Positions 51,207-58,962 of a stretch of DNA of 64,000 bases are shown here, one piece after another. Under the pieces are notes generated by a model. That model was given only the letters and a program-made list of their open reading frames with translations. It did not search any database and was not told where the DNA came from. Every line of letters starts with the position of its first letter. The first letter of the stretch is position 1. The stretch lies in contig NZ_JOFH01000005.1 in assembly GCF_000721235.1 (NCBI RefSeq), positions 124,001 through 188,000 of the forward strand. The letters are read 5' to 3'. The position numbers and the translations under genes are program-made. The stretch comes from Streptomyces olivaceus. GTDB lineage: Bacteria > Actinomycetota > Actinomycetes > Streptomycetales > Streptomycetaceae.

Positions 51207-52055
51207 TCAGCCCTTCACGGCGCCGGTGGTCATGCCGGAGACGACCGAGCGGCGGAAGACCAGTACCAGGACCGCGATCGGCACGGTGGCCACCATCGCG
51301 CCGGCGAAGATCACGCCGTACGGGACCTGGTACTGGCTGGTGAACAGCGCGATGCCGACGGAGACGGTGCGCCGGTCGTCGGAGCCGTTGAAGGTGAGCG
51401 CGAGCAGGAACTCCGACCAGGTCGCGGTGAAGGCGAAGACACCGGCCGTGAACAGCCCCGGGCGGGCCAGCGGCAGGATCACCGTCACGGCCGTGCGCAG
51501 CGGCCCGGCCCCGTCCACGACGGCCGCCTCCTCCAGCTCGCCCGGGATGCCGCTCAGGTAGTTGCGCATGATCCAGATCGCGAACGGCAGGTTCAGCGCC
51601 ACATACGGGACGATCAGCCCCGGGTAGCTGTTGAGCAGCCCCGCCTGGCGCTCCATCAGGAACAGCGGAACGAGCAGCGCGATCGGGGGGAACACGGACA
51701 GCATCAGCAGCGCCGTCATGACCGCCCCGCGCCCGCGCAGCGGCAGCCGGGCGAGGGCGTACCCGGCGAAGAACGCCAGGGACAGGATCAGTACGGTCGA
51801 CACGCAGGCCACGACGACGCTGTTGAGGAAGTAGTGGCCGATCCCGTTGCGTACGAAGGCGGTCTCGTAGTTGCCGAGGGTGGGGTCCTCGGGCAGCAGG
51901 GAGGGCGGCGTCGCGCTGATCTCACCGGGGCCCTTGAAGGAGGCGGACGCCATCCAGACCAGGGGCAGCGTGGCGCACCCGGCGATCAGCAGACCGCCAA
52001 GGTTGACGACGTTGACGTACCGGCGCACACCGGTGCGCGGGATGTGGCGGCTCAT
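51207..52055 (-). CDS. Alpha-glucoside ABC permease, MalG type
   Basis: The 282-aa permease has the first helix VNLGGLLIAGCATLPLVWMA, six segments in all and the EAA loop ELEEAAVVDGAGPLRTAVTV. The segment FAGYALARLPLRGRGAVMTA is characteristic of MalG-like subunits. Its ATG overlaps the stop of the MalF-type gene (ATGA). Confidence 0.92.
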   Translation of the reverse strand: MSRHIPRTGVRRYVNVVNLGGLLIAGCATLPLVWMASASFKGPGEISATPPSLLPEDPTLGNYETAFVRNGIGHYFLNSVVVACVSTVLILSLAFFAGYALARLPLRGRGAVMTALLMLSVFPPIALLVPLFLMERQAGLLNSYPGLIVPYVALNLPFAIWIMRNYLSGIPGELEEAAVVDGAGPLRTAVTVILPLARPGLFTAGVFAFTATWSEFLLALTFNGSDDRRTVSVGIALFTSQYQVPYGVIFAGAMVATVPIAVLVLVFRRSVVSGMTTGAVKG

Positions 52056-53044
52056 GCCCTGCCCTCCTCGTCGACGTGGGCGCGGAAGACGCGCAGGAAC
52101 AACAGGCAGCAGCCCATGACGATGACGGCGGTCGTCACGGCCACGGCGGCACCGCCGCCGAAGTCGAGGTTCTGGAAGAGGATCCGGTACCCGAGGATCG
52201 CCACCGACTGGGTGGCCGTGCCCGGCCCGCCCTGCGTCAGCACGAACGGCAGGTCGAAGATGCCGAACGCCTGGAGGATGCGGAAGAGCACCGCGATGGC
52301 GACGATGGGCCGCAGCTGCGGCAGCGTCACCTTCCAGAACGTGGTCCAGGGACCCGCGCCGTCGATCTCCGCGGCCTCGTAGACGTCGCCGGGGATCAGC
52401 ATGAGTCCGGCGAGCACCACGATGGCGACGAAGGGCGTCGTCTTCCACACGTCCACGACGACCATCGCCGCCATCGCCGGAACCGGCTCCCCCAGGATGT
52501 CCGGCTGGGTGCCGAACAGCTGCTCGCAGAGCCAGCCCACCGCGCCGTAGGTGCCGTTGAAGAGGTACGACCACAGCTGGGCGGCGATCACGTTGATCAG
52601 CGCCCAGGGCAGCAGGAGCAGGGCCAGGATCCAGCCGCGGGCGGCGCCGAGCCGTTCCAGTACGAGCGCCACGAGGGTGCCCAGGACCAGCTCGGCGAAG
52701 ACGGAGACGACGGTGAAGCCCAGCGTGAACGCGAGGGCCCGGTACCACTCGGGATGGGTCAGCAGCGCCTCGTAGTGCCCGAGCGTGGGCGAGCCGAGCC
52801 GCAGCCCGCCGTAGTCCAGCCGGACCTCGCAGAATGACAGCACCAGCGAGAAGAGCACGGGGAAGACGGTCACGGCGGCGACGACCAGCAGGGCGGGGGA
52901 GGCGAAGAACCACCCGGCGCGCGCCCGGCGGCGGGCGACCGAGCCCGGCCGCGCGCTCCCCGGTGGTGGGGCCCCGGTCCGGGCGCGCCCGTCCCCGCCC
53001 TCCGCCGGCGTCTTCGACGTCCTCGTCGGCAGTGCGGAACTCAC
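52052..53044 (-). CDS. Alpha-glucoside ABC permease, MalF type
   Basis: The 330-aa permease has a 45-residue polar N-terminus, then six helices beginning FASPALLVVAAVTVFPVLFS. The EAA loop reads VYEAAEIDGAGPWTTFWKVT. The GTG start overlaps the binding-protein stop (GTGA), with GGAAAGG 5-6 nt upstream. Confidence 0.92.
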   Translation of the reverse strand: MSSALPTRTSKTPAEGGDGRARTGAPPPGSARPGSVARRRARAGWFFASPALLVVAAVTVFPVLFSLVLSFCEVRLDYGGLRLGSPTLGHYEALLTHPEWYRALAFTLGFTVVSVFAELVLGTLVALVLERLGAARGWILALLLLPWALINVIAAQLWSYLFNGTYGAVGWLCEQLFGTQPDILGEPVPAMAAMVVVDVWKTTPFVAIVVLAGLMLIPGDVYEAAEIDGAGPWTTFWKVTLPQLRPIVAIAVLFRILQAFGIFDLPFVLTQGGPGTATQSVAILGYRILFQNLDFGGGAAVAVTTAVIVMGCCLLFLRVFRAHVDEEGRA

Positions 53045-54366
53045 AACGCCTTTCCTTCCAGTGCCGTGCGCAGACCCTCGCGGGCCTCGCGGACGCCGTC
53101 CGCGGGGGAGAGGTCACCGCGTACGACCGCGTTCGCGGGGGTGTAGAGGGCCTTGCTGACCTGCGGGTAGTAGGGGGTCACGGGCCGGGCGACGAGTCGT
53201 AGATCGGCGGCGCGCAGGACGGTCGGGTCGCCCGCGGCGCGCGCCTCGGGCCCGGTGAGCACCGAGGTCATGGCCGGGACGACGCCGGCTTCCCGAGCGA
53301 GCAGGCGCTGCACCTCCTCCCCGGCGCAGAACCGGGCGAACTCCATGGCGGCGCCCAGCGCCTGCGAGCTGGGGTTGACGAAGTTGCTCCAGCCGCCGGC
53401 GCACGAGACGCCGGAGCGGCCGGTGCCCTCGAAGCCCGGTCGCGGCACCGCCCCGATCCTCCCCGCCACGTGGGAGACCCCCGGGGCGCTCGCGTTGACC
53501 CACGCGTACGACCAGTTGCGCAGGAACAGCCCCCGACCGCCGGTGAAGGCGTCCTGGGAATCCGACTCCTCGTACGTGGCCACGGTGCCGGGCGTGACTC
53601 CGCTCCCGGTGAACTCGGCCATCAGGGAGAACGCCCGTTCCGCCGCGGCTCCGCCCAGCGCGGCCCGGCCGCGCCCGTCGAGGACGGCGGCACCCGCGTC
53701 GGCCAGAAACTCCGTGACGTTGGCCGTCAGGGACTCGGTCACCGCCGCCTGCCACAGGAACCCGGCCTCGACGTCACCGGCCCGCTGCACCGTGCGGGAG
53801 GTGTGCAGCAGCTCCTCCCAGCTGCGGGGGAGGCGCAGGCCGTGCTTGGCGAGGAGGTCCTTGCGGTAGAAGAGGTAGGCGCTGTCGGTGAAGAACGGGA
53901 CCGCGTACACCTGGCCCCCGTGGGTGGAGCCGGTGCGCAGGGCCGCCGGGTAGGCGTCCCAGAAGCCGTCCGGGAGCAACCGTTCCACGGGCAGCGCGAG
54001 CGACGAGTCGCCGAACTGCGCCGGCCACGTCGTGTCGCCCAGGTAGACGTCGGGCTGGGGGGAGCCGCCGGCGAGCTGGGTGGCGATGGCGCTGCGGTTG
54101 CCGTCCGAGGTGGACAGCGCGTTGATCTTCGAGACGCTGATGCGGGGATGCCGCCGCTCGAAGGCCTTGATGATCAGGTCCGCGACGATGCCGCCCCGGC
54201 GCGAGGGGATCTCCGAGACCCACCAGGTCAGCCGCGCCGGACCCCGGGGAACGGCCGCGGCCCGCGTGAGCAGGTCGTCGAGGTCCTTCCCTCCGCACCC
54301 GGTCAGCAGGCCCGCCGCGGCGGCGCCGAGGGCGCCGGTGAGCAGTGTTCTGCGGCGCAGGGACAT
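53041..54366 (-). CDS. Alpha-glucoside-binding lipoprotein
   Basis: The 441-aa family 1 solute-binding protein has a Tat-like signal (MSLRRRTLLTGALGAAAAG) and a lipobox LTGC (Cys24). The mature domain has ARLTWWVSEIPSRRGGIVAD, GGSPQPDVYLGDTTWPAQFG and a Trp/Tyr-rich binding site (FLRNWSYAWVNASAPGVSHV). It is the first gene of the operon, directly behind a perfect TGACAGCGCTGTCA palindrome. The alpha-glucosidase at the end of the operon implies uptake of maltose-, trehalose- or isomaltose-like sugars. Confidence 0.93.
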   Translation of the reverse strand: MSLRRRTLLTGALGAAAAGLLTGCGGKDLDDLLTRAAAVPRGPARLTWWVSEIPSRRGGIVADLIIKAFERRHPRISVSKINALSTSDGNRSAIATQLAGGSPQPDVYLGDTTWPAQFGDSSLALPVERLLPDGFWDAYPAALRTGSTHGGQVYAVPFFTDSAYLFYRKDLLAKHGLRLPRSWEELLHTSRTVQRAGDVEAGFLWQAAVTESLTANVTEFLADAGAAVLDGRGRAALGGAAAERAFSLMAEFTGSGVTPGTVATYEESDSQDAFTGGRGLFLRNWSYAWVNASAPGVSHVAGRIGAVPRPGFEGTGRSGVSCAGGWSNFVNPSSQALGAAMEFARFCAGEEVQRLLAREAGVVPAMTSVLTGPEARAAGDPTVLRAADLRLVARPVTPYYPQVSKALYTPANAVVRGDLSPADGVREAREGLRTALEGKAL

Positions 54367-54396
54367 GGCGTACCCCTCCTCTCTGGGGCTGCCCTA

Positions 54397-54410
54397 TGAC
54401 AGCGCTGTCA
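54397..54410. promoter_or_regulatory. LacI operator TGACAGCGCTGTCA (alpha-glucoside operon)
   Basis: Perfect 14-bp palindrome 31 bp upstream of the binding-protein ATG; the central CG is of LacI type. A second copy with one mismatch lies 78 bp away at the LacI promoter. Confidence 0.8.
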
Positions 54411-54474
54411 CGCTAGGGAGTGCCATTCTGATATGTCAATGGTCGAAACGTGTAGCGAGTTGAAAGATTCGGAA

Positions 54475-54488
54475 TGGCAGCGCTGTCA
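54475..54488. promoter_or_regulatory. LacI operator TGGCAGCGCTGTCA (lacI promoter)
   Basis: Thirteen of 14 bases match the site at 54397. It lies 46 bp before the LacI ATG and would mediate autorepression, possibly co-operatively with the first site. Confidence 0.75.
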
Positions 54489-54533
54489 TGGTGCCTGACC
54501 TGGTGCGGCGGTCCCTGTGTTAGCGTCCCGCAC

Positions 54534-55613
54534 ATGGTCGGTGAAGCCGTTGAAAAGGGCGCCACGCTGGCGGACGTCGCCGAGAGGGCCGGAGTCTCAC
54601 CCTCGACCGTCTCACGCACCCTGCGCGGTCTGTCCACCGTCTCGCCCCAGACTCGCGCGCGTGTGGAGAAGGCGGCACGCGAGCTGTCGTTCGCCATCTC
54701 CCGCAGCGCCTCCAGCCTGGTCACGGGACGCACCGGCCGGGTGGCCGTGCTCGTGCCCAACCTGGACTCCTGGTTCCTCGGCGCGGCGCTCGCCGGCCTG
54801 GCCCCCGCCCTCAACGCGGCCGGCCTCGACATGCTGGTCTACAGCGTCACCACCGCCGAGCAGCGGGCCGAGTTCTTCGACCGGCTGCCCGCCCGCCGCA
54901 ACGCCGACGCGCTGCTCGTCGTGAGCTTCGCGCTCTCCCCGCGGGAACGGGCGCGGCTGGACGACCTGGGCATGCCGCTGGTCTTCGTGAGCCAGCACGA
55001 GCAGGGCAGGGCCGGCGTCTACGTCGACGACGTGGAGGCCGCCCGCCGGGGTACCCGGTACCTGCTCAACCTCGGCCACCGGCGCATCGCGTACCTGGAG
55101 CCCGCCGACCCCTCGGGCTTCGCCTGGAGCAGCAGGGCCCGCCTCGACGGCTACCGGGAGGCCCTGGCCGAGGCCGGCGTCGACCGGGACGACGAACTCG
55201 TCCGGCGGGTCGCCGACTGGCAGGGGCCGAGCCTGGATGCCGCGGTGGGGCGCCTGCTCAGCCTCGCCGAACCCCCGACAGCGGTCTTCGCGGAGACGGA
55301 CGACATCGCCTTCCGGCTCCTCACGGTGCTGCGCGGCGTCAACGTCCCCGTCCCGGCGCGGATGTCGGTCCTCGGCTTCGACGGGCACGCGATGGCCGAG
55401 CCGTGGGACCTGTCCACCCTGGCCCAGCCCGCCCGCCGACTGGGCGAGGCGGCCGCGGAGTTGGCCCGCCAGGTGATCCAGGACCCCGCAACGCACGGGG
55501 AGCGCCACGTGGTCCTGCCTGTCGAACTCGTCCCCCGGGGCAGCACGGGACCGGCACCGGGTTCGCGGGACGAAGGGGACAAGGGCGAGGAGGACGTCCG
55601 CAACGGGGGGTGA
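54534..55613 (+). CDS. LacI-family repressor of the alpha-glucoside operon
   Basis: The 359-aa protein has its HTH at about residues 10-30 (ATLADVAERAGVSPSTVSRT) and a LacI effector domain (RVAVLVPNLDSWFLGAALAG; VLGFDGHAMAEPWDLSTLAQ). It carries a charged C-terminal tail with repeated Asp, Glu, Lys and Gly (residues 340-359). The ATG at 54534 is favoured because a TAGCGT -10 ends 7 nt upstream, giving a leaderless mRNA; an upstream in-frame ATG would place a Cys/Trp-rich peptide before the HTH. It is divergent from the binding-protein operon, with a shared palindrome at both promoters. Confidence 0.92.
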   Translation: MVGEAVEKGATLADVAERAGVSPSTVSRTLRGLSTVSPQTRARVEKAARELSFAISRSASSLVTGRTGRVAVLVPNLDSWFLGAALAGLAPALNAAGLDMLVYSVTTAEQRAEFFDRLPARRNADALLVVSFALSPRERARLDDLGMPLVFVSQHEQGRAGVYVDDVEAARRGTRYLLNLGHRRIAYLEPADPSGFAWSSRARLDGYREALAEAGVDRDDELVRRVADWQGPSLDAAVGRLLSLAEPPTAVFAETDDIAFRLLTVLRGVNVPVPARMSVLGFDGHAMAEPWDLSTLAQPARRLGEAAAELARQVIQDPATHGERHVVLPVELVPRGSTGPAPGSRDEGDKGEEDVRNGG

Positions 55614-55853
55614 CGGTCGCCTCCGCCTCGGCGGCGTGCGCGATGCGTGCGATGCGTGCGCGATGCGTGCGCTCGGGCGGGCGAGAAGGTGGCGTGCATT
55701 GGTATGGGCCAGAACGCCTGGGACTCGTATGCTCTGTGGGGCCGGTGGCACGACCCTCCCCCACCCGAGTTGTGTGCCGGCTCGGGCGACGCCCCATCCA
55801 CTCCGACCCGAGCAGCCGGGTGAACTCCCCCCACTCACCGCCTCAGGGAGGCC

Positions 55854-56990
55854 ATGGTGAAAGTCCGCACCAGAATATCGGCGATCATCGGCGCGCTGGG
55901 ACTGGTAGGGTCCCTGGCCGTGGCGACGGCGACCGCCGAGCCCGCGACCCGAGAGGGCGCCGCGCAGATCGCCCTGACGGAAGTGGCCAGTGCCACGAAC
56001 CCGACCGCCGGTGCCGCGGGACCCGGTGGGACGGTGTGGATCGCCGAACGCGCGGGCACCGTCCGGGTCCTGTCGGACGGCGGACTCGGCGAACCGGTCC
56101 TCGACATCTCCGACGAGACCACCACCGACGGCGAACGCGGTCTGCTCGGCCTGGCCTTCGATCCGGACCTCGCCCACCTCTACATCTCCTTCACCGACCT
56201 CGAAGGCACCAGCACCATCGACGAGTTCGCCGTGCAGGACGGGACGGTCCAGCAGGACACCCGGCGCACCGTCCTCACCCAGGAGCAGCCCGAGACCAAC
56301 CACAACGGCGGCGACATCAAGTTCGGCCCCGACGGCTACCTCTACGTCGCGTTCGGCGACGGAGGCGGCGGCGGAGACCCGGACGGCAACGGACAGAAGC
56401 TCGACACCCTGCTCGGCAAGCTGCTGCGCATCGACCCGCAGGGCGGCGACCCGTACGCGATCCCGGAGGACAACCCCTTCGCGGGCGACCCGGACGCCCG
56501 GGGCGAGATCTGGTCGTACGGGCTGCGCAACCCGTGGCGGTTCTCCTTCGACGCCGGCTCGGGCGACCTGCTGATCGGCGACGTCGGCCAGAGCGAGTGG
56601 GAGGAGATCGACTGGGCGCCCGCGGACAGCAAGGGCGGTGAGAACTACGGCTGGTCCCAGATGGAGGGCACGCACCCCTTCCGCGGCGGCACCGAGCCCG
56701 ACAACCACGTCCCGCCGGTCCACGAGTACGACCGCACCGGCCTCGGCTGCTCGGTCACCGGCGGCTACGTCTACCGCGGGGACGCCGTCGAGGACCTCGT
56801 GGGACAGTACGTGTACAGCGACTACTGCGACGGCATGCTGCGTTCCCTGGAGATCGAGAACGGGGCGGTGACGGCCGAGAACGACCTCGGTGTGAACGGC
56901 GGCGAGGTGGTGTCCTTCGCCCAGGACGCCGACGGCGAGTTGTACGTCCTCGCCATCGGCGGCACCGTCTCCCGCGTCGACCCGGCGTGA
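55854..56990 (+). CDS. Secreted PQQ-type sugar dehydrogenase (GSDH family)
   Basis: The 378-aa soluble aldose/sorbosone dehydrogenase is a six-bladed beta-propeller. The Sec signal is ISAIIGALGLVGSLAVATAT with cleavage near residues 28-30. Family landmarks include TVWIAERAGTVRVL, ERGLLGLAFDPDLAHLYISF, QPETNHNGGDIKFGPDGYLY, GKLLRIDPQGGDPYAIPEDN, SYGLRNPWRFSFD and GENYGWSQMEGTHPF. It would oxidise sugars outside the cell, using PQQ if available; no pqq genes are in the window. GGGAGG precedes the ATG. The 240-bp gap upstream holds short GCGATGCGT repeats at 55639-55672. Confidence 0.9.
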   Translation: MVKVRTRISAIIGALGLVGSLAVATATAEPATREGAAQIALTEVASATNPTAGAAGPGGTVWIAERAGTVRVLSDGGLGEPVLDISDETTTDGERGLLGLAFDPDLAHLYISFTDLEGTSTIDEFAVQDGTVQQDTRRTVLTQEQPETNHNGGDIKFGPDGYLYVAFGDGGGGGDPDGNGQKLDTLLGKLLRIDPQGGDPYAIPEDNPFAGDPDARGEIWSYGLRNPWRFSFDAGSGDLLIGDVGQSEWEEIDWAPADSKGGENYGWSQMEGTHPFRGGTEPDNHVPPVHEYDRTGLGCSVTGGYVYRGDAVEDLVGQYVYSDYCDGMLRSLEIENGAVTAENDLGVNGGEVVSFAQDADGELYVLAIGGTVSRVDPA

Positions 56991-57015
56991 TCCCGGCACC
57001 CGGCTGAGCGTCACC

Positions 57016-57046
57016 GCGGCCCCCTTCGGACAAGGAGGGGGGCCGC
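57016..57046 (+). terminator. Terminator hairpin after the sugar dehydrogenase
   Basis: GCGGCC...GGCCGC arms with an inner CCTT/AAGG pairing form a strong stem 26-56 bp past the stop at 56990. No long T-tract, as is common in high-GC terminators. Confidence 0.6.
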
Positions 57047-57183
57047 GCTCCGTCCGGGGACTCCGCGCCGGACAGCCGTCGATCCAGGTGCTTCCCACCG
57101 ACGCGAACACCGGCCGGGCCGTGAGACGTTGAGACCGGAGGCGATCCGGCCTCCGCCCGACGGACACGAAAGACGGCCCCACC

Positions 57184-58089
57184 ATGCCCGAGCCCACTGA
57201 GCCCACCGAGTCCGAACTGCCCGTCGAGCCCGAACTGCCCGACAACTGGGGCAGGTGGGGGGACGACGACGAACTCGGTACGCTCAACCTGATAACCGAC
57301 GCGGTGCGCGCGAGCGCCGCCGCCGAGGTGCGAACCGGCCGCTGGGCATCGCTGGCGCAGCCGATCGCGCCCAACCCGATGATCAGCAGCCCCTTCGCTC
57401 CCACGACGGTGGACGTCTCTCCGGTGCAGCACATGATGGCCCACACGGGGGTCGCCGTGGCGGCCGACTGGATGCTGGTGACGAACCACCACGCGAAGTC
57501 GACGCACCTCGACGCGCTGGCCCACTGGTCGCGGGACGGCGACGTCTACCCCGGGCGCCCCCGGGGCGAGGTCGTGACTCCGGCGGGCGTCACCCACGCG
57601 TCGTCGGCGTCCTTCGCCGCCGGGATCGTGACCCGGGGCGTCCTGCTCGATCTGGCCTACCAAGGGCCCCTGCCGCCCGCCTACGCGGTGACCTCGCGGG
57701 ACTTCGAGGAGGCCGAGGAACGCCAGGGCGCCGAGGTGCGCTCGGGCGACGCGCTGGTCCTGAGGCTCGGATGGCCGAGTACGCCGGTCCCCGGCACGCC
57801 GACGCCGGGGATCAGTCTCGACGCCGTGCGCTGGATGCACCGCCGGGGAGTCTCCGTGTGCGCCGCCGACAGGGGGGACGCGCACCCCCCGCTGGAACCG
57901 GGGGAACCCTCCCCGCTGCACGGGGTGGCCCTGGGCCGGATGGCCATGCCGCTCATCGACGCGGCCGAACTGGACGACCTCGCGGCGCTCTGCGTCGAAC
58001 TGCGGCGGTACAGCTTCCTGCTCACCGTCGCCCCACCGCGCATCCACGGTCTGACCGGAGTCCCCGTCAACCCGATCGCCACCTTCTGA
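57184..58089 (+). CDS. Cyclase-family (kynurenine formamidase-like) protein
   Basis: The 301-aa metal-dependent hydrolase is of the putative-cyclase family. The N-terminus is a Glu/Pro repeat, followed by NWGRWGDDDELGTLNLITDA (family signature). The metal motif is VTNHHAKSTHLDALAHWSRD, corresponding to HxxxxHxDxxxH. Another His/Asp region is VSVCAADRGDAHPPLEPGEP. Family members hydrolyse aryl formamides or cyclic amides and esters. It stands alone between terminators; substrate unknown. Confidence 0.85.
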   Translation: MPEPTEPTESELPVEPELPDNWGRWGDDDELGTLNLITDAVRASAAAEVRTGRWASLAQPIAPNPMISSPFAPTTVDVSPVQHMMAHTGVAVAADWMLVTNHHAKSTHLDALAHWSRDGDVYPGRPRGEVVTPAGVTHASSASFAAGIVTRGVLLDLAYQGPLPPAYAVTSRDFEEAEERQGAEVRSGDALVLRLGWPSTPVPGTPTPGISLDAVRWMHRRGVSVCAADRGDAHPPLEPGEPSPLHGVALGRMAMPLIDAAELDDLAALCVELRRYSFLLTVAPPRIHGLTGVPVNPIATF

Positions 58090-58138
58090 CCGGGCCGCCG
58101 GACCTCACGGACGGAAGCACTGCGGGGCACCGTGACCT

Positions 58139-58174
58139 CGCACCGGGAGCCGGGCCAAACCGGCGCCCGGTGCG
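58139..58174 (+). terminator. Terminator hairpin after the cyclase gene
   Basis: CGCACCGGG (58139-58147) and CCCGGTGCG (58166-58174) are perfect 9-bp arms 50 bp after the cyclase stop; the loop contains a secondary GG/CC pairing. Confidence 0.65.
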
Positions 58175-58285
58175 TTCGCAGGGGGTGCGGCCGCACGCGC
58201 GGTCACCCGAGTGCTCCGGGGCGCCGTTGAGGAGCGGACGGTACTGGACAGCCTGTTCCCGACACGAGGAGTGAGGGGGCTCGGG

Positions 58286-58831
58286 ATGGCCAGTGGGTTC
58301 CAGCGGGCGAAGGTGCAGGCGATGTTCGACGCGTTCGACGCGGACGGCAACGGCTGCCTGGACGAGGACGACTTCGAGGCGCTCGCGGCGCGGTGGGGGC
58401 GGATGCCCCGCGTGGCCGGGGACCCGGAGCTGGCGCAGCGGGTGCGCAGCGTGATGATGGGGTGGTGGGAGCACCTGTCGGCCGTGGGGGAGACGGCCGG
58501 CAGCGGCAGGGTCGACATGGACGCGTTGATGGCCATGGTCGACCGTCTCCCGGCCATGCCCTGGACCGTCACGGCCACGGCCGACACCGTGTTCGACGCG
58601 GTGGACGAGAACGCCGACGGCCGTATCTCCCGGGCCGAGCACCAGAAGCTGATCGACACGTGGCACGGCCGTCGGACGCCGACGCAGCACGTGTTCGACC
58701 GGCTCGACCAGGACGGCGACGGCAGTCTCAGCCGGCCGGAGTTCGCCGTGCTGTGGACGCAGTTCTGGATCAGCGACGACCCCGCCGAACCCGGCAACCT
58801 GATGTGCGGGCCGCTCCCTCCCACCGCCTGA
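58286..58831 (+). CDS. EF-hand calcium-binding protein (calerythrin-like)
   Basis: The 181-aa cytosolic protein has four EF-hand positions. Canonical loops are visible at DADGNGCLDEDDF (about 18-30), DENADGRISRAEH (about 112-124) and DQDGDGSLSRPEF (about 146-158). The second loop (SGRVDMDAL) is degenerate and probably does not bind calcium. This resembles actinobacterial calerythrin, a calcium sensor or buffer. The ATG at 58286 has GAGGGGG 7 nt upstream. No partner protein is evident nearby. Confidence 0.9.
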   Translation: MASGFQRAKVQAMFDAFDADGNGCLDEDDFEALAARWGRMPRVAGDPELAQRVRSVMMGWWEHLSAVGETAGSGRVDMDALMAMVDRLPAMPWTVTATADTVFDAVDENADGRISRAEHQKLIDTWHGRRTPTQHVFDRLDQDGDGSLSRPEFAVLWTQFWISDDPAEPGNLMCGPLPPTA

Positions 58832-58962
58832 CACCGCGGCCCCGCCTGCTCCACTCCGACTGGGGGCGGGTCGGCCGCAGCCCTCCGGCCCAGGAACGTG
58901 CGCGCGGCTGTACGTAGTTCTCGCCGACGCGACGACCTCCGCGGCCGGGGCATCGTCGTCCC

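Noticed and set aside
51207..53117. A 636-codon frame joining the MalG-type permease to an upstream region
   Set aside because: The N-terminal 354 codons are an out-of-frame reading of the MalF-type gene; the true start is the ATGA-coupled ATG at 52055.
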